Shown: positions 1 to 9,658 of the stretch, piece after piece
Layout: every line of letters begins with the position of its first letter
How positions within the stretch are numbered: the stretch's first letter is position 1
DNA from: Nocardioides sp.
Lineage (GTDB): Bacteria; Actinomycetota; Actinomycetes; Propionibacteriales; Nocardioidaceae
Assembly: GCF_030019515.1 (NCBI RefSeq)
Contig: NZ_JASEEQ010000008.1
Coordinates: 124,001 to 188,000 of the forward strand
Direction: 5' to 3'
DNA: 64,000 nucleotides
The notes under the pieces: model-generated
Databases searched by the model: none
Told to the model about the DNA's origin: nothing
The model's input: the letters and a program-made list of their open reading frames with translations, nothing else
Position numbers and translations under genes: made by a program

Positions 1-580
1 CGGCGCCGACGCCGGCCCGGTCGAGCAGCCGGTCGATCTTGCGGTGCTGCGCGGGGAGCAGCGCCTCGTCGGGGTCGGCGTCGAAGAGCGCCGAGGAATA
101 GCTCAGCGACTCGTCGAGGAAGAGCCCGAACAGGTCGTTGGACAGGTCGTAGTGGTGGGCGATCAGGTCGCGGGTGCGGTCGGCGGTCGTCCGGTGCGCC
201 CGCGGCGTGCGCCGCCGTACCAGCGCCCGCGCCCGCTGCAGCGGCCGGGGGATCAGGTCGGCGACGTTCGCGGCGATGACCGTGAGGAACCCGGTCAGGT
301 CCTCGGCGGTCCAGGCCCCGGTCAGGTAGGCCTCGCCGAAGCCGATCAGGCCGTCGCGGCCGAGCCGGGCGAAGAGCTCCTCGGGCCGGTGCACGGTCAT
401 CGCCGGGCCGCCGCGGCCGAACGTGTCCGCTCCGACGTGGACGGTGACGTCGAGCCGGTCGACGGCACCGACGAACAGCCGGCGCGCGACGCGGGACTCG
501 ACGCCCGTGCGGAGGCCGGACGGTACGGCGTCCAGGCCGGGCCAGCGGCCGGGGATGGATCGGGTGGGTGTGACGGTCAC
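1..580 (-). CDS. Cyclopropane/methyl fatty acid synthase (UfaA1-like), C-terminus cut by window edge
   Basis: SAM-dependent methyltransferase acting on unsaturated acyl chains of membrane phospholipids. The first 193 residues are visible. They contain the CFA-synthase signature HYDLSNDLFGLFLD near residue 150, followed by SLSYSSALF, the region that precedes the SAM-binding site. The start is GTG at 580, overlapping the previous stop in a GTGA. In Mycobacterium tuberculosis the same neighbourhood (amine oxidase, DUF1365, ufaA1, sigK, rskA) makes methyl-branched or cyclopropane fatty acids, so a role in envelope lipid modification under SigK is inferred. The catalytic half lies outside the window. 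Confidence 0.88.
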   Translation of the reverse strand, partial: MTVTPTRSIPGRWPGLDAVPSGLRTGVESRVARRLFVGAVDRLDVTVHVGADTFGRGGPAMTVHRPEELFARLGRDGLIGFGEAYLTGAWTAEDLTGFLTVIAANVADLIPRPLQRARALVRRRTPRAHRTTADRTRDLIAHHYDLSNDLFGLFLDESLSYSSALFDADPDEALLPAQHRKIDRLLDRAGVGA

Positions 581-2562
581 CGGACTCCCTCCTGGTGGTG
601 TGCGGGTCGCGGTCGGATCGGCAGTCGGCGCAGCCACAGCGCGATGCCGTGGGCGCGGATCAGCGCGGCGCCCCGCAGCGCCGCGGGGGCCGCCCGCCAC
701 GGACCGTGGCCCGAGCGGGTGCCGGTGAGCGAGGCGCTGAACCGGGCGCCGTCGTCGGTGTCCTCGTGGTCGTGCAGCGCCACGCTCACCTGGAGGTGCT
801 CGCCGGGCACGGGCACCCGCAGGTCGTAGCTGCCGTCGGCGCCGTGGAACGGCGAGACGTACATCTGCTTGGGCGTCGTGGCCCGGCCCTGCCCGTCGGG
901 GTGCACGAGGTAGGCGTGCCGGTCGCCGTAGGTGTTGTGGACCTCGACCACCACGCACGGCTCGGCGTGCTCGGGGGTCACCCAGAACACGCTGATCGGG
1001 TTGAAGCAGTGGCCGAACGCCCGGGGGTGGGCGGCCATCAGCACCCGCCCGGTGCCCAGCTCGACGCCGTGGCCGGCCACGAAGGTCGCGAGGTTGTCCT
1101 TGATCGAGCGGCCGGGGTCGCCCAGGTGGTCGCGGCCCTCGAACCGGCCGAGCAGGCCGTGGTCCGGCAGCGCGTCGAGGTCGACCAGCCAGGTGTGGGA
1201 GCGGTGGGTGAACGTGCGCTTGAACGGCGACCTGCGGACGTGGGTGATCGTGGTGTCGTAGATCCCGGTCGGGGTGGCCGCGACGTTCGGCGTGCTCCAC
1301 GCGAACCCCAGCCGCTCGGCGGCCGCCAGGCCGGAGCGCGCGCCGTCCTCGTGGAACCCCCAGCCGTGGTAGGCGCCCGCGAACGCGACCCGGTCGCTGT
1401 CGAGCTCGGGCAGCCGTCGCTGGGCGGCGACCGACGCGGGGGTGTAGAGCGGGTGCTCGTACTCCATCCGGGCGACGATCGTGGCCGGGTCGACGAGGTC
1501 CTCGCCGCCGAGCGTGACGAGGTAGCGGGTCCGCGTGGGCAGCCGCTGCAGCCGGGTCAGGTCGTAGGTGACCGTGACGTGGCCGCGCTCCCCGAGGGGA
1601 CGGCGGAAGTTCCACGACGCCCGCGCCTGCTCGGCCCGCGGCAGCAGCGAGGCGTCGGTGTGCAGCAACGCGACGTTGGGCGAGTAGCCGATCGCGCCGA
1701 GCACCTCGCGCTGCACGGGTGTCGGGTCGGCGAGCATCGCCAGTGCCTGCCCCGGGTGGGTGGCGACCACGACCGCGTCGTACGTCGTCACGGCGCCGTT
1801 GCCGTCGGTCACGTCGACGCCGTCGGGCGTCTCGAGAACCGAGGTGACCTTGGCGCCGGTGCGGACCTCGTCGATCGCGGCGGCGACCCGGTGGACGTAC
1901 TCGTGCGAGCCGCCGCTCACCGTGCGCCACTGCGGCGAGCCGGTGACGCCGAGCATCCCGTGGTGGGCGAGGAAGGCGAACAGGTAGCGAGCGGGGTACT
2001 CCAGCGCCACGTCGGGGTCGCACGACCACACGGCGGCGACCAGGGGCTCCATGAAGTGCCGGCGGAAGTACGCCGTGAAGCCGTGCCCGTCGAGGAAGTC
2101 GCCGAGCCTGGTGTCGCCGGTGCCGGTGCCGGTGCCGTCGCCCTCGAGCAGCGTCCGGGCCAGCCGGTGGAAGCGCGGCACCTCGCCGAGCATCCGCAGG
2201 TACGCCGGGCGCGAGAGGTTGCGGCCGCGGGGGAACAGTCCCCGCGGACCGAGCGCGCCGGCGTACTCGAGCCCGGTCGCGTCGTCGCGCACCGACATCG
2301 ACATCTCGGACTCCTGCGTGGCGACCCCGAGCTCGCCGAACAGCCTCAGCAGCGTCGGGTAGGTGCGCTCGTTGTGCACGATGAACCCGGTGTCGATGGC
2401 CAGCGGACCGGCCACGGGGTCCTCGACCTGGTGGGTGTCGGCGTGCCCGCCGAGCCGGTCGTCGGCCTCGAGCAGGGTGACCCGCGCGGTGCGGGACGCG
2501 ACGTACGCCGCGGTCAGTCCGGCGACGCCGGACCCGATGACCGCGACGTGCCGGCCGCTCAC
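577..2562 (-). CDS. FAD-dependent amine oxidase fused to DUF1365
   Basis: A 661-residue protein. Residues 1-420 are a flavin amine-oxidase-like NAD(P)/FAD oxidoreductase: the dinucleotide fold GSGVAGL is at residues 9-15 and an ADDRLGGHA turn follows. Residues about 425-650 are a DUF1365 domain beginning THVRRSPFKRTFTHRSH. In M. tuberculosis these are two adjacent genes (Rv0449c, Rv0448c) whose lengths sum to almost the same size; here there is one frame with no stop or in-frame start at the junction. The GTG start at 2562 overlaps the rskA stop (GTGA). Family knowledge links this pair with CFA synthases in lipid modification; the reaction is not established here. Confidence 0.85.
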   Translation of the reverse strand: MSGRHVAVIGSGVAGLTAAYVASRTARVTLLEADDRLGGHADTHQVEDPVAGPLAIDTGFIVHNERTYPTLLRLFGELGVATQESEMSMSVRDDATGLEYAGALGPRGLFPRGRNLSRPAYLRMLGEVPRFHRLARTLLEGDGTGTGTGDTRLGDFLDGHGFTAYFRRHFMEPLVAAVWSCDPDVALEYPARYLFAFLAHHGMLGVTGSPQWRTVSGGSHEYVHRVAAAIDEVRTGAKVTSVLETPDGVDVTDGNGAVTTYDAVVVATHPGQALAMLADPTPVQREVLGAIGYSPNVALLHTDASLLPRAEQARASWNFRRPLGERGHVTVTYDLTRLQRLPTRTRYLVTLGGEDLVDPATIVARMEYEHPLYTPASVAAQRRLPELDSDRVAFAGAYHGWGFHEDGARSGLAAAERLGFAWSTPNVAATPTGIYDTTITHVRRSPFKRTFTHRSHTWLVDLDALPDHGLLGRFEGRDHLGDPGRSIKDNLATFVAGHGVELGTGRVLMAAHPRAFGHCFNPISVFWVTPEHAEPCVVVEVHNTYGDRHAYLVHPDGQGRATTPKQMYVSPFHGADGSYDLRVPVPGEHLQVSVALHDHEDTDDGARFSASLTGTRSGHGPWRAAPAALRGAALIRAHGIALWLRRLPIRPRPAHHQEGVR

Positions 2563-3290
2563 GCCTTCCTGCCGAAGTCGAACAGCGCGATCGGGTCGCT
2601 GGTCGGCTCGGACGAGCCACCCTCGGGCTCGACGGTGATCCCGGCGGCGGTCGCGGTCGCGGCGTCGCCGGTGAGCAACACCCGCTGGTCGGCCTCCACC
2701 GGCATCAGGCCGGCCGAGACCATGCCCTCGCCCGGCTGCTGGAGCCAGAGCTGGTAGACCTTGCCCGGCGGGGGCGGCGGCATCTTCTCGGTGACGAGCA
2801 CGGCGCCGCCGACGCTGTCGGAGTGGACGAGCGTCGCCCTCGCGCCGCCCTCGAAGTCCAGCGAGGTGCTGCGGGCGTCGGCGGCCGAGAGTACCGCGGC
2901 CACCGGCGACTGGGTCTGGCTGGACTCCTGCCACGGCTGCTGCCAGAACACCGTGCCCGCCCCGACGACGAGGACCGCGGCGGCCGCGGCGACGAGCAGG
3001 TTCAGCCGGCGTCGCGGCCGGCGAGAGTCGACGTGGGTGGGCGCGGGCGCCTCCGGCGGCAACGGCCGGGTCGTGGCGATCCCGGCGAGCACCCGGTCGC
3101 GCAGCCCGGCGGGCGGCTCGGTGGCGGTGGTCTCGGCGAGCGTGCTCGCGGCCTCGCGGAGGCTCGCGACCTCGGCGCGGCACTCGGCGCACTCGGCCAG
3201 GTGCCGCTCGAACGCGGCCCGCTCGAGGTCGTCGAGGGCGTCGACGGCGTACGCGCCGGACAGCGCGTGGACGTCGTACTCGTGACTCAT
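2559..3290 (-). CDS. rskA: Anti-sigma-K factor RskA
   Basis: A 243-residue single-pass membrane anti-sigma factor. The N-terminus is a zinc-type anti-sigma domain with the HLAECAEC motif (residues about 30-37) that binds SigK. A membrane segment LLVAAAAAVLVVGAGTVFW lies near residues 95-115. The C-terminal extracytoplasmic RskA domain has a PPPPPGKVYQLWL segment. It overlaps sigK by 4 bases (ATGA), which favours balanced synthesis of the pair. In mycobacteria RskA is degraded by regulated intramembrane proteolysis and its sensing is redox-linked; that is assumed by homology. Confidence 0.92.
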   Translation of the reverse strand: MSHEYDVHALSGAYAVDALDDLERAAFERHLAECAECRAEVASLREAASTLAETTATEPPAGLRDRVLAGIATTRPLPPEAPAPTHVDSRRPRRRLNLLVAAAAAVLVVGAGTVFWQQPWQESSQTQSPVAAVLSAADARSTSLDFEGGARATLVHSDSVGGAVLVTEKMPPPPPGKVYQLWLQQPGEGMVSAGLMPVEADQRVLLTGDAATATAAGITVEPEGGSSEPTSDPIALFDFGRKA

Positions 3291-3913
3291 GAGCCCACTC
3301 CCATCGCGTCGCGCAGCCGGATCAGGCCGTCCCTGATGCGGGTCTTGGCGGTGCCGACCGGTAGGTCGAGCATGGTCGCCACCTCCGTGTGCGTGTATCC
3401 GCCGAAGTAGGCGAGGCCGACGGCCTCGCGCTGCACCTCGGTCAGGGCCGCGAGCGCGCCGCGGACCCGGTGGGCTTCGAGGGTCGCGTGTGCGGCCTCG
3501 GCGGTCTCGTCGTGCTCGACCGGCTGGTTCTGCTCGTGGTACGTCGTGTCGCGGCGGGTCGCCGCCTGCGCCGACCGGACCCGGTCGACGGCCTTGCGGT
3601 GGGTGATCGTCAGCAGCCAGGCGAGCGGGCTGCCGCGGTCGGGGTCGAACCGGGTGGCGGTGCGCCAGATCTCCAGGAACGCCTCCTGGGTGACCTCCTC
3701 GGCCTGGGCCGGGTCGCGCACCACCCGCAGCGCGAGCCCGTGCACCCGGGACGCGGTGGCGTCGTACAGGCGCGCGAACGCCTGCTCGTCACCGCGGGCC
3801 GAGCGACGCATGAGGTCGACCAGGTCGGCCGTCCGCCGCGCTGCGGCGTCGGCGCCGGGCGCCCCGTCCTCGGGGGACGGGGCGCCGGCGCCGACGGATC
3901 GGATGTGGTCCAC
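3287..3913 (-). CDS. sigK: ECF RNA polymerase sigma factor SigK
   Basis: A 208-residue ECF sigma factor. Region 2 spans about residues 40-105 (ARLYDATASRVHGLALRVV, then the QEAFLEIWRTATRFD stretch that contacts the -10). Region 4 covers residues 140-205 with a helix-turn-helix (YTHTEVATMLDLPVGTAKTR) that reads the -35. The start is GTG at 3913 with an AAGGA ribosome site 7 bases upstream. The gene sits 54 bases behind the fasciclin gene and overlaps rskA. In that gap a CCGAAC hexamer (minus strand, 3954-3959) resembles the -10 of the other two SigK-type promoters here, but no matching -35 is seen. Confidence 0.93.
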   Translation of the reverse strand: MDHIRSVGAGAPSPEDGAPGADAAARRTADLVDLMRRSARGDEQAFARLYDATASRVHGLALRVVRDPAQAEEVTQEAFLEIWRTATRFDPDRGSPLAWLLTITHRKAVDRVRSAQAATRRDTTYHEQNQPVEHDETAEAAHATLEAHRVRGALAALTEVQREAVGLAYFGGYTHTEVATMLDLPVGTAKTRIRDGLIRLRDAMGVGS

Positions 3914-3967
3914 GGAAGGGATCCTTGCTCGCTGGGGGTCTCGGGAAACCCTGGTTCGGTCCGAGGA

Positions 3968-4624
3968 TCAGGGCATCAGGACGGAGTCGATGACGTAGAC
4001 CGTCGCGTTGGCCGTCGGGATGTTGCCGCACAGCACCTTGGCGTCGCCGTCGCCGACGGTGAAGCTGTCGCCGGAGCCCTCGACGGTGACCTGCTCGCCC
4101 TCGAGCGTCTCGTGGGTGCCGGCGAGGTCCTCGGGGGTGAGCTGCCCGGCGACCACGTGGTAGGTCAGCACCTTGGTGAGCAGGTCCTTGTCGGCCAGCA
4201 CGGCGTCGAGGTCCTTCGGCGGGATCTTGCCGAAGGCGTCGTCGGTGGGCGCGAAGACCGTGATGCCGTCCGCGGAGTTGAGCGTGTCGCCCAGGCCGGC
4301 CTTGCCGACGGCGGCGACCAGGGTCGTGAGCAGCGGGTTGGCGCTCGCGGCGGTGGCGACCGGCTCGGTGGCCATGCCGTTGAACGAGCCGGCACCGGAG
4401 GCCGGGATCGCCGAGCAGCCCGGACCGAAGGTCGCGGCGCCGGCGTCCATCGCGTCACCGGCGGCACCCGAGGACATGTCGTCCGCCGGGGCGCTCGAGG
4501 CCGGCGTGGTGGCCGTGGCGTCGTTGGCGTCGCTGTCGGAGCCACCACAGGCCGCGAGGCCGAACGTGGCGATCAGCGCGAGCGAGGCGAGGCCGGTCGA
4601 GCGGCGGAGGGAGCGGTTGTTCAT
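3968..4624 (-). CDS. Fasciclin-domain surface lipoprotein (MPT70/MPT83-like)
   Basis: A 218-residue lipoprotein. The signal peptide ends in a lipobox GLAAC with the lipidated Cys at residue 26. A low-complexity Ser/Asp/Ala linker follows, then one FAS1 domain (about residues 85-218) with the hallmark TVFAPTDDAF and YHVV boxes. Fasciclin lipoproteins MPT83/MPT70 are the main SigK targets in M. tuberculosis, and this one lies directly upstream of sigK. ATG 4624 was preferred over an in-frame ATG 72 bases upstream because it gives a normal signal peptide and follows an AAAGG sequence. The leader contains a tandem decamer repeat. Confidence 0.9.
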   Translation of the reverse strand: MNNRSLRRSTGLASLALIATFGLAACGGSDSDANDATATTPASSAPADDMSSGAAGDAMDAGAATFGPGCSAIPASGAGSFNGMATEPVATAASANPLLTTLVAAVGKAGLGDTLNSADGITVFAPTDDAFGKIPPKDLDAVLADKDLLTKVLTYHVVAGQLTPEDLAGTHETLEGEQVTVEGSGDSFTVGDGDAKVLCGNIPTANATVYVIDSVLMP

Positions 4625-4638
4625 GGTGGAGCCTTTCG

Positions 4639-4678
4639 CTGGGGTCTGCTGGGGTCTGTGTGGGTCTGTGTGGGTCTG
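4639..4678. repeat. Four tandem 10-bp repeats in fasciclin leader
   Basis: Four decamers in tandem: CTGGGGTCTG twice, then TGTGGGTCTG twice. They lie between the predicted SigK-type promoter and the start codon of the fasciclin gene, so they would be in the 5' untranslated RNA. Slippage could change leader length. Function unknown. Confidence 0.8.
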
Positions 4679-4701
4679 CGATCGAGGTCGTGACATGTGG
4701 T

Positions 4702-4728
4702 CTTCGGACCAGCGGCAGGAACGGATTG
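4702..4728 (-). promoter_or_regulatory. Putative SigK promoter of fasciclin gene
   Basis: On the minus strand CAATCC (4723-4728) and CCGAAG (4702-4707) are separated by 15 bases. Spacing and sequence match the element before the Mo oxidoreductase gene and resemble the mycobacterial SigK consensus as I recall it (CCATCC and CCGAAT). It would give a leader of about 70 bases. Confidence 0.55.
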
Positions 4729-4757
4729 GTCCCGGCTGCAGGAATCTCAGGTGGGGC

Positions 4758-6287
4758 TCACGCGACGTTGACGACGATCTCCTGGATGCCGCTCGAGCCC
4801 TCCGGGAACGGCGTGGCGCGTACGGCGGTCTGCACGTCGCCCTCGCCGTCGACGGCCCGCACCGCCAGCGAGTGCCGGCCCGGCTCGGCGGTCCACGGCA
4901 GGTACCACTGCCGCCAGTAGTCGTTGCCCGCCGACGGGCCGAGCCGCGCCTGCTGCCAGGCGCCGCCGTCGACCCGCACCTCGACCCGCTCGATGCCGCC
5001 CTGGTGCTGGGCCCAGGCCACCCCGCCGATCACCGTGCGGCCGGCCTGGACCGTGGCGAGCGGCCGGGGCGTGTCGATGCGGCTGGAGATCTTGATCGGG
5101 GCGTCGGTCGCCCAGTCGCGCCGGGTCCAGTACGCCTCCTGCTCGGCGTACGTCGTGAGCGTGATCCTGCTGATCCACTTGCACGCGCTCACGAAGCCGT
5201 AGAGCCCGGGCACCACCATCCGGGCGGGGAAGCCGTGCTCGCGGGTCAGGGAGCTGCCGTTCATCCCGACGGCGATCATGGCGTCGCGACCGTCCGTGGC
5301 CAGGGCGAGCGGGGTGCTGATCGTCATCCCGTCGACGTCGGTGCTGAGCAGCTGGTCGGCCCGGGTGCCGTCGATGCCGGCCCGCTCGAGCAGGTCGGTG
5401 AGCCGCACGCCGAGCCACCTCGCCGCACCGATGTAGGTGCCGCCGACCTCGTTGGAGACGCAGGTGAGCGTGATGTCCCGCTCGACGAGGGGCATCGCGA
5501 GCAGCTCGGCGAAGGTGAAGGTGACCTCCTGGTCGACGTCGCCGTCGATCGTCAGCGTCCAGCTGTCGACGTCCACGATCGGCAGCGTGAGGCGGGTGTC
5601 GACCCGGTAGAAGTCCCCGGTCGGGGTGCGGAAGCCGCTGATCCCGGGGACCCGGCCGTCGAGGCCGGTGGGGAACGGCGGCGCCGGGTCGGCCGCGGCG
5701 GGCAGGTCGACGACCGTGGTGCGGCTGCGGTACGACGCGATCCGGCGGCCCGCACCGCCCATCGCCGCGGCGGCGATGCCGAGCGTGCCCGCGGCGACCA
5801 GGACGCCGCGCCGGCTGGGACCGTCCGACCCGGCCGGGCGCCGCTCCTCGCGGATGCGGGCCCGGGTCAGCCAGGCGAGCGCGGCCAGCCCGGCCCCGCC
5901 CGCGACGACGCTGGGCAGCACGTCGCTGGTCGCGGCGCCGGGGCGGGTGAGGGCGGCTCCGGCGGGGATCGCGACGAGCGCGAGCAGCAGGGCCGCGCCG
6001 TACGCGAAGCGTCTGCGCGCCAGCAGCCCGGCGAGCGCGGCGAGCACCAGTACGCCGAGCAGCACCGACCCCACCAGGACGGTCTTGTCGTGGGTGCCGA
6101 AGCGCGCGATCGCCCACTCCTTGAGCGGGGTCGGCGTCAGGTCGATCACCGTGGACCCGACCACGAGGACGGGGGAGGCGGCGGGCTCGGTCAGGCCGGC
6201 GACCAGATGGCCCGCGGCGACGCCGACCAGGGTCGCCAGGATGCCGACGCCCATGGCGGCGGTGGCGTGGGCGAGGCGAGTCGTCAT
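4758..6287 (-). CDS. Membrane-anchored molybdopterin-dependent oxidoreductase (sulfite oxidase family)
   Basis: A 509-residue protein. Several membrane segments occupy residues 1-150. An Arg-rich turn and second hydrophobic stretch (RRGVLVAAGTLGIAAAAMGG) follow. The Mo-pterin domain spans about residues 195-385, with the Mo-ligating Cys in TLTCVSNEVGG. A C-terminal dimerisation domain of the Mo-co type follows (about 395-509). The physiological substrate is unknown; the fold is that of YedY/sulfite oxidase enzymes. ATG 6287 is favoured over the ATG at 6344 because a SigK-like -10 ends 7 bases before it, implying a leaderless message. It is transcribed toward the fasciclin-sigK genes, suggesting a redox role in this regulon. 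Confidence 0.85.
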   Translation of the reverse strand: MTTRLAHATAAMGVGILATLVGVAAGHLVAGLTEPAASPVLVVGSTVIDLTPTPLKEWAIARFGTHDKTVLVGSVLLGVLVLAALAGLLARRRFAYGAALLLALVAIPAGAALTRPGAATSDVLPSVVAGGAGLAALAWLTRARIREERRPAGSDGPSRRGVLVAAGTLGIAAAAMGGAGRRIASYRSRTTVVDLPAAADPAPPFPTGLDGRVPGISGFRTPTGDFYRVDTRLTLPIVDVDSWTLTIDGDVDQEVTFTFAELLAMPLVERDITLTCVSNEVGGTYIGAARWLGVRLTDLLERAGIDGTRADQLLSTDVDGMTISTPLALATDGRDAMIAVGMNGSSLTREHGFPARMVVPGLYGFVSACKWISRITLTTYAEQEAYWTRRDWATDAPIKISSRIDTPRPLATVQAGRTVIGGVAWAQHQGGIERVEVRVDGGAWQQARLGPSAGNDYWRQWYLPWTAEPGRHSLAVRAVDGEGDVQTAVRATPFPEGSSGIQEIVVNVA

Positions 6288-6294
6288 GGGTGTT

Positions 6295-6321
6295 GTTCGG
6301 AGCGGAGGCCCCGGCGGATGG
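6295..6321 (-). promoter_or_regulatory. Putative SigK promoter of Mo oxidoreductase gene
   Basis: Minus strand: CCATCC (6316-6321), 15 bases, CCGAAC (6295-6300). It agrees with the mycobacterial SigK -35/-10 pattern and with the second copy before the fasciclin gene. The start codon at 6287 lies 7 bases past the -10. Confidence 0.6.
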
Positions 6322-6342
6322 GCATGCGGCAGGATGAGCCGC

Positions 6343-7113
6343 ATGCCCGACGCCCCGACCGAACTCGTGCACTACGCCGTCTCCGGCGTAGCCGGCGAGG
6401 CGATCGCCTCCCTCACCCTCGACTCCCCGCACAACCGCAACGCGCTCTCGCGCCAGCTCGTCACCGAGCTGTTCGAGGGCCTGGAGCGCGCCGCGGCCGA
6501 CGACGAGGTCGCGGTGGTGCTGATCGGCGCCGAGGGTCGGGTGTTCTGCTCCGGCGCCGACCTGTCCGAGGCGTCCAGCGGCGGCATGGAGGAGGGCACC
6601 CGCCGGATCGTCGACCTGCAGCGGCTGATCGTGACCCTCGACAAGCCGGTGGTCACCCGGCTGTCCGGCGCGGTCCGGGCCGGCGGCATCGGCATCGTGG
6701 CCGCCTCGGACATCGCGATCGCGGCCGAGGACGCGACGTTCGCCCTCACCGAGGTCAAGCTCGGGCTCGCTGCCGCGATCATCTCGCTGACCGTCCACCA
6801 CCGGATGACCCCCCGCGCGGCCGCCCTGACCACCCTCGGCGGCGAGGTGTTCACCGGCGCCCAGGCCGCGGCGTACGGCCTGGTCACCACCGCGGTGCCG
6901 AGCGAGGCGCTCGACGAGGAGGTGGACCGGGTCTGCGCGTCGCTGGTCACCGGCGCCGCCCAGGGCCTGCGCGAGTCGAAGCGGATCCTCAACCGTGACC
7001 TGGTGGCCCGCATCGACGCCCACGGAGCCGAGATGGCCGAGCTCTCCACCCGCCTGTTCGCCTCCGACGAGGCGCGGGAGGCGATGACCGCGTTCCTGTC
7101 GCGGCGCCGCTAG
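6343..7113 (+). CDS. Enoyl-CoA hydratase/isomerase family protein
   Basis: A 256-residue crotonase-fold protein. The oxyanion-hole segments are SGADLSEA (about residue 68) and GAVRAGGIGI (about 108). In bona fide enoyl-CoA hydratases a Glu follows the second Gly-rich turn; here the matching stretch is GIGIVAASD with no Glu, while the second acidic position (ALTEVKLGL) is kept. It may therefore be an isomerase, methylglutaconyl-CoA hydratase-like or other crotonase activity. ATG 6343 was chosen because AGG is spaced properly; an in-frame ATG lies at 6334. It is divergent from the Mo oxidoreductase gene. Confidence 0.82.
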   Translation: MPDAPTELVHYAVSGVAGEAIASLTLDSPHNRNALSRQLVTELFEGLERAAADDEVAVVLIGAEGRVFCSGADLSEASSGGMEEGTRRIVDLQRLIVTLDKPVVTRLSGAVRAGGIGIVAASDIAIAAEDATFALTEVKLGLAAAIISLTVHHRMTPRAAALTTLGGEVFTGAQAAAYGLVTTAVPSEALDEEVDRVCASLVTGAAQGLRESKRILNRDLVARIDAHGAEMAELSTRLFASDEAREAMTAFLSRRR

Positions 7114-7122
7114 GCCGGGCGT

Positions 7123-7206
7123 CGGTTTCCCCGGGTACCCGGGGAAACCATCACTGTTGGGCCGAAACTTCGGCCGAGAAGTGCAGGGATTGCCTGAGAG
7201 GTCCCG
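7123..7206 (+). repeat. Palindromic repeat family, copy A
   Basis: About 84 bp starting 10 bases after the crotonase stop codon. It has a 26-bp perfect palindrome (7124-7149) centred on CCCCGGGTACCCGGGG, then a GGCCGAAACTTCGGCC dyad, then GAAGTGCAGG and a tail ending GAGAGGTCC. The same modules recur near 12711, 24048, 28022 and 49303. It could double as a terminator. Confidence 0.9.
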
Positions 7207-7350
7207 GGGTGGGATCCGCCTGCCAGGTGGGCATCCGGCGAACCCCACCTTCTCGAAGGGGTGCAGCGGGTAGGCTTGTCGACTTGCCGGAATCACCGGG
7301 CTGTCGGGTGGGTTCTGAGTGGGGACGTTCCGGGTGAGGGGAATCGAGAG
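7207..7350. other. Leader region before HelD gene
   Basis: Non-coding stretch between repeat A and the HelD start. It contains GGTAGGCTTGTCG (7269-7281), a 13-base word that recurs exactly at 11657-11669 upstream of pabA. TAGGCT could be a -10 element in both places, but no convincing -35 is seen. No sequence resembling a rifampicin-associated element was recognised. Confidence 0.4.
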
Positions 7351-9543
<2,193 letters not shown>

Positions 9544-9556
9544 CGCACCCGGAGAT

Positions 9557-9640
9557 GCCGAGTCGGCGCATCTTGCCCACGTTGCCGGGCAGGACGCGCC
9601 GACTCGGCGGGTTGAGACGGGCACGATGCGCCGACTCGGC
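9557..9640. terminator. Inverted repeat with three copies of a 13-bp palindrome
   Basis: Left arm 9557-9572 and right arm 9625-9640 are 16-base perfect reverse complements (GCCGAGTCGGCGCATC). A third copy of the GCCGACTCGGC core lies between them at about 9597. Located between helD and the next gene, it probably ends helD transcription. There is no T-tract, as is usual at this GC content. Confidence 0.6.
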
Positions 9641-9646
9641 GAGAAC

Positions 9647-9652
9647 TAGAGT
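9647..9652 (+). promoter_or_regulatory. -10 element TAGAGT, leaderless start
   Basis: TAGAGT ends 6 bases before the ATG at 9659, and no ribosome site lies between them. Confidence 0.45.
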
Positions 9653-9658
9653 CGCGCC

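Noticed and set aside
595..2757. 720-codon open frame opposite the amine oxidase fusion
   Set aside because: Antisense shadow created by high third-position GC; composition is Arg/Gly/Val-rich with no domain, while the minus-strand frame has clear motifs.
2563..3192. Upstream extension of the amine oxidase frame to 3192
   Set aside because: The extra 210 residues overlap rskA in another frame and are Arg-rich noise; the GTGA overlap at 2559-2562 marks the start.
4173..6998. 941-codon frame on the plus strand across fasciclin and Mo oxidoreductase genes
   Set aside because: Spans several real genes antisense and lacks any recognisable domain.
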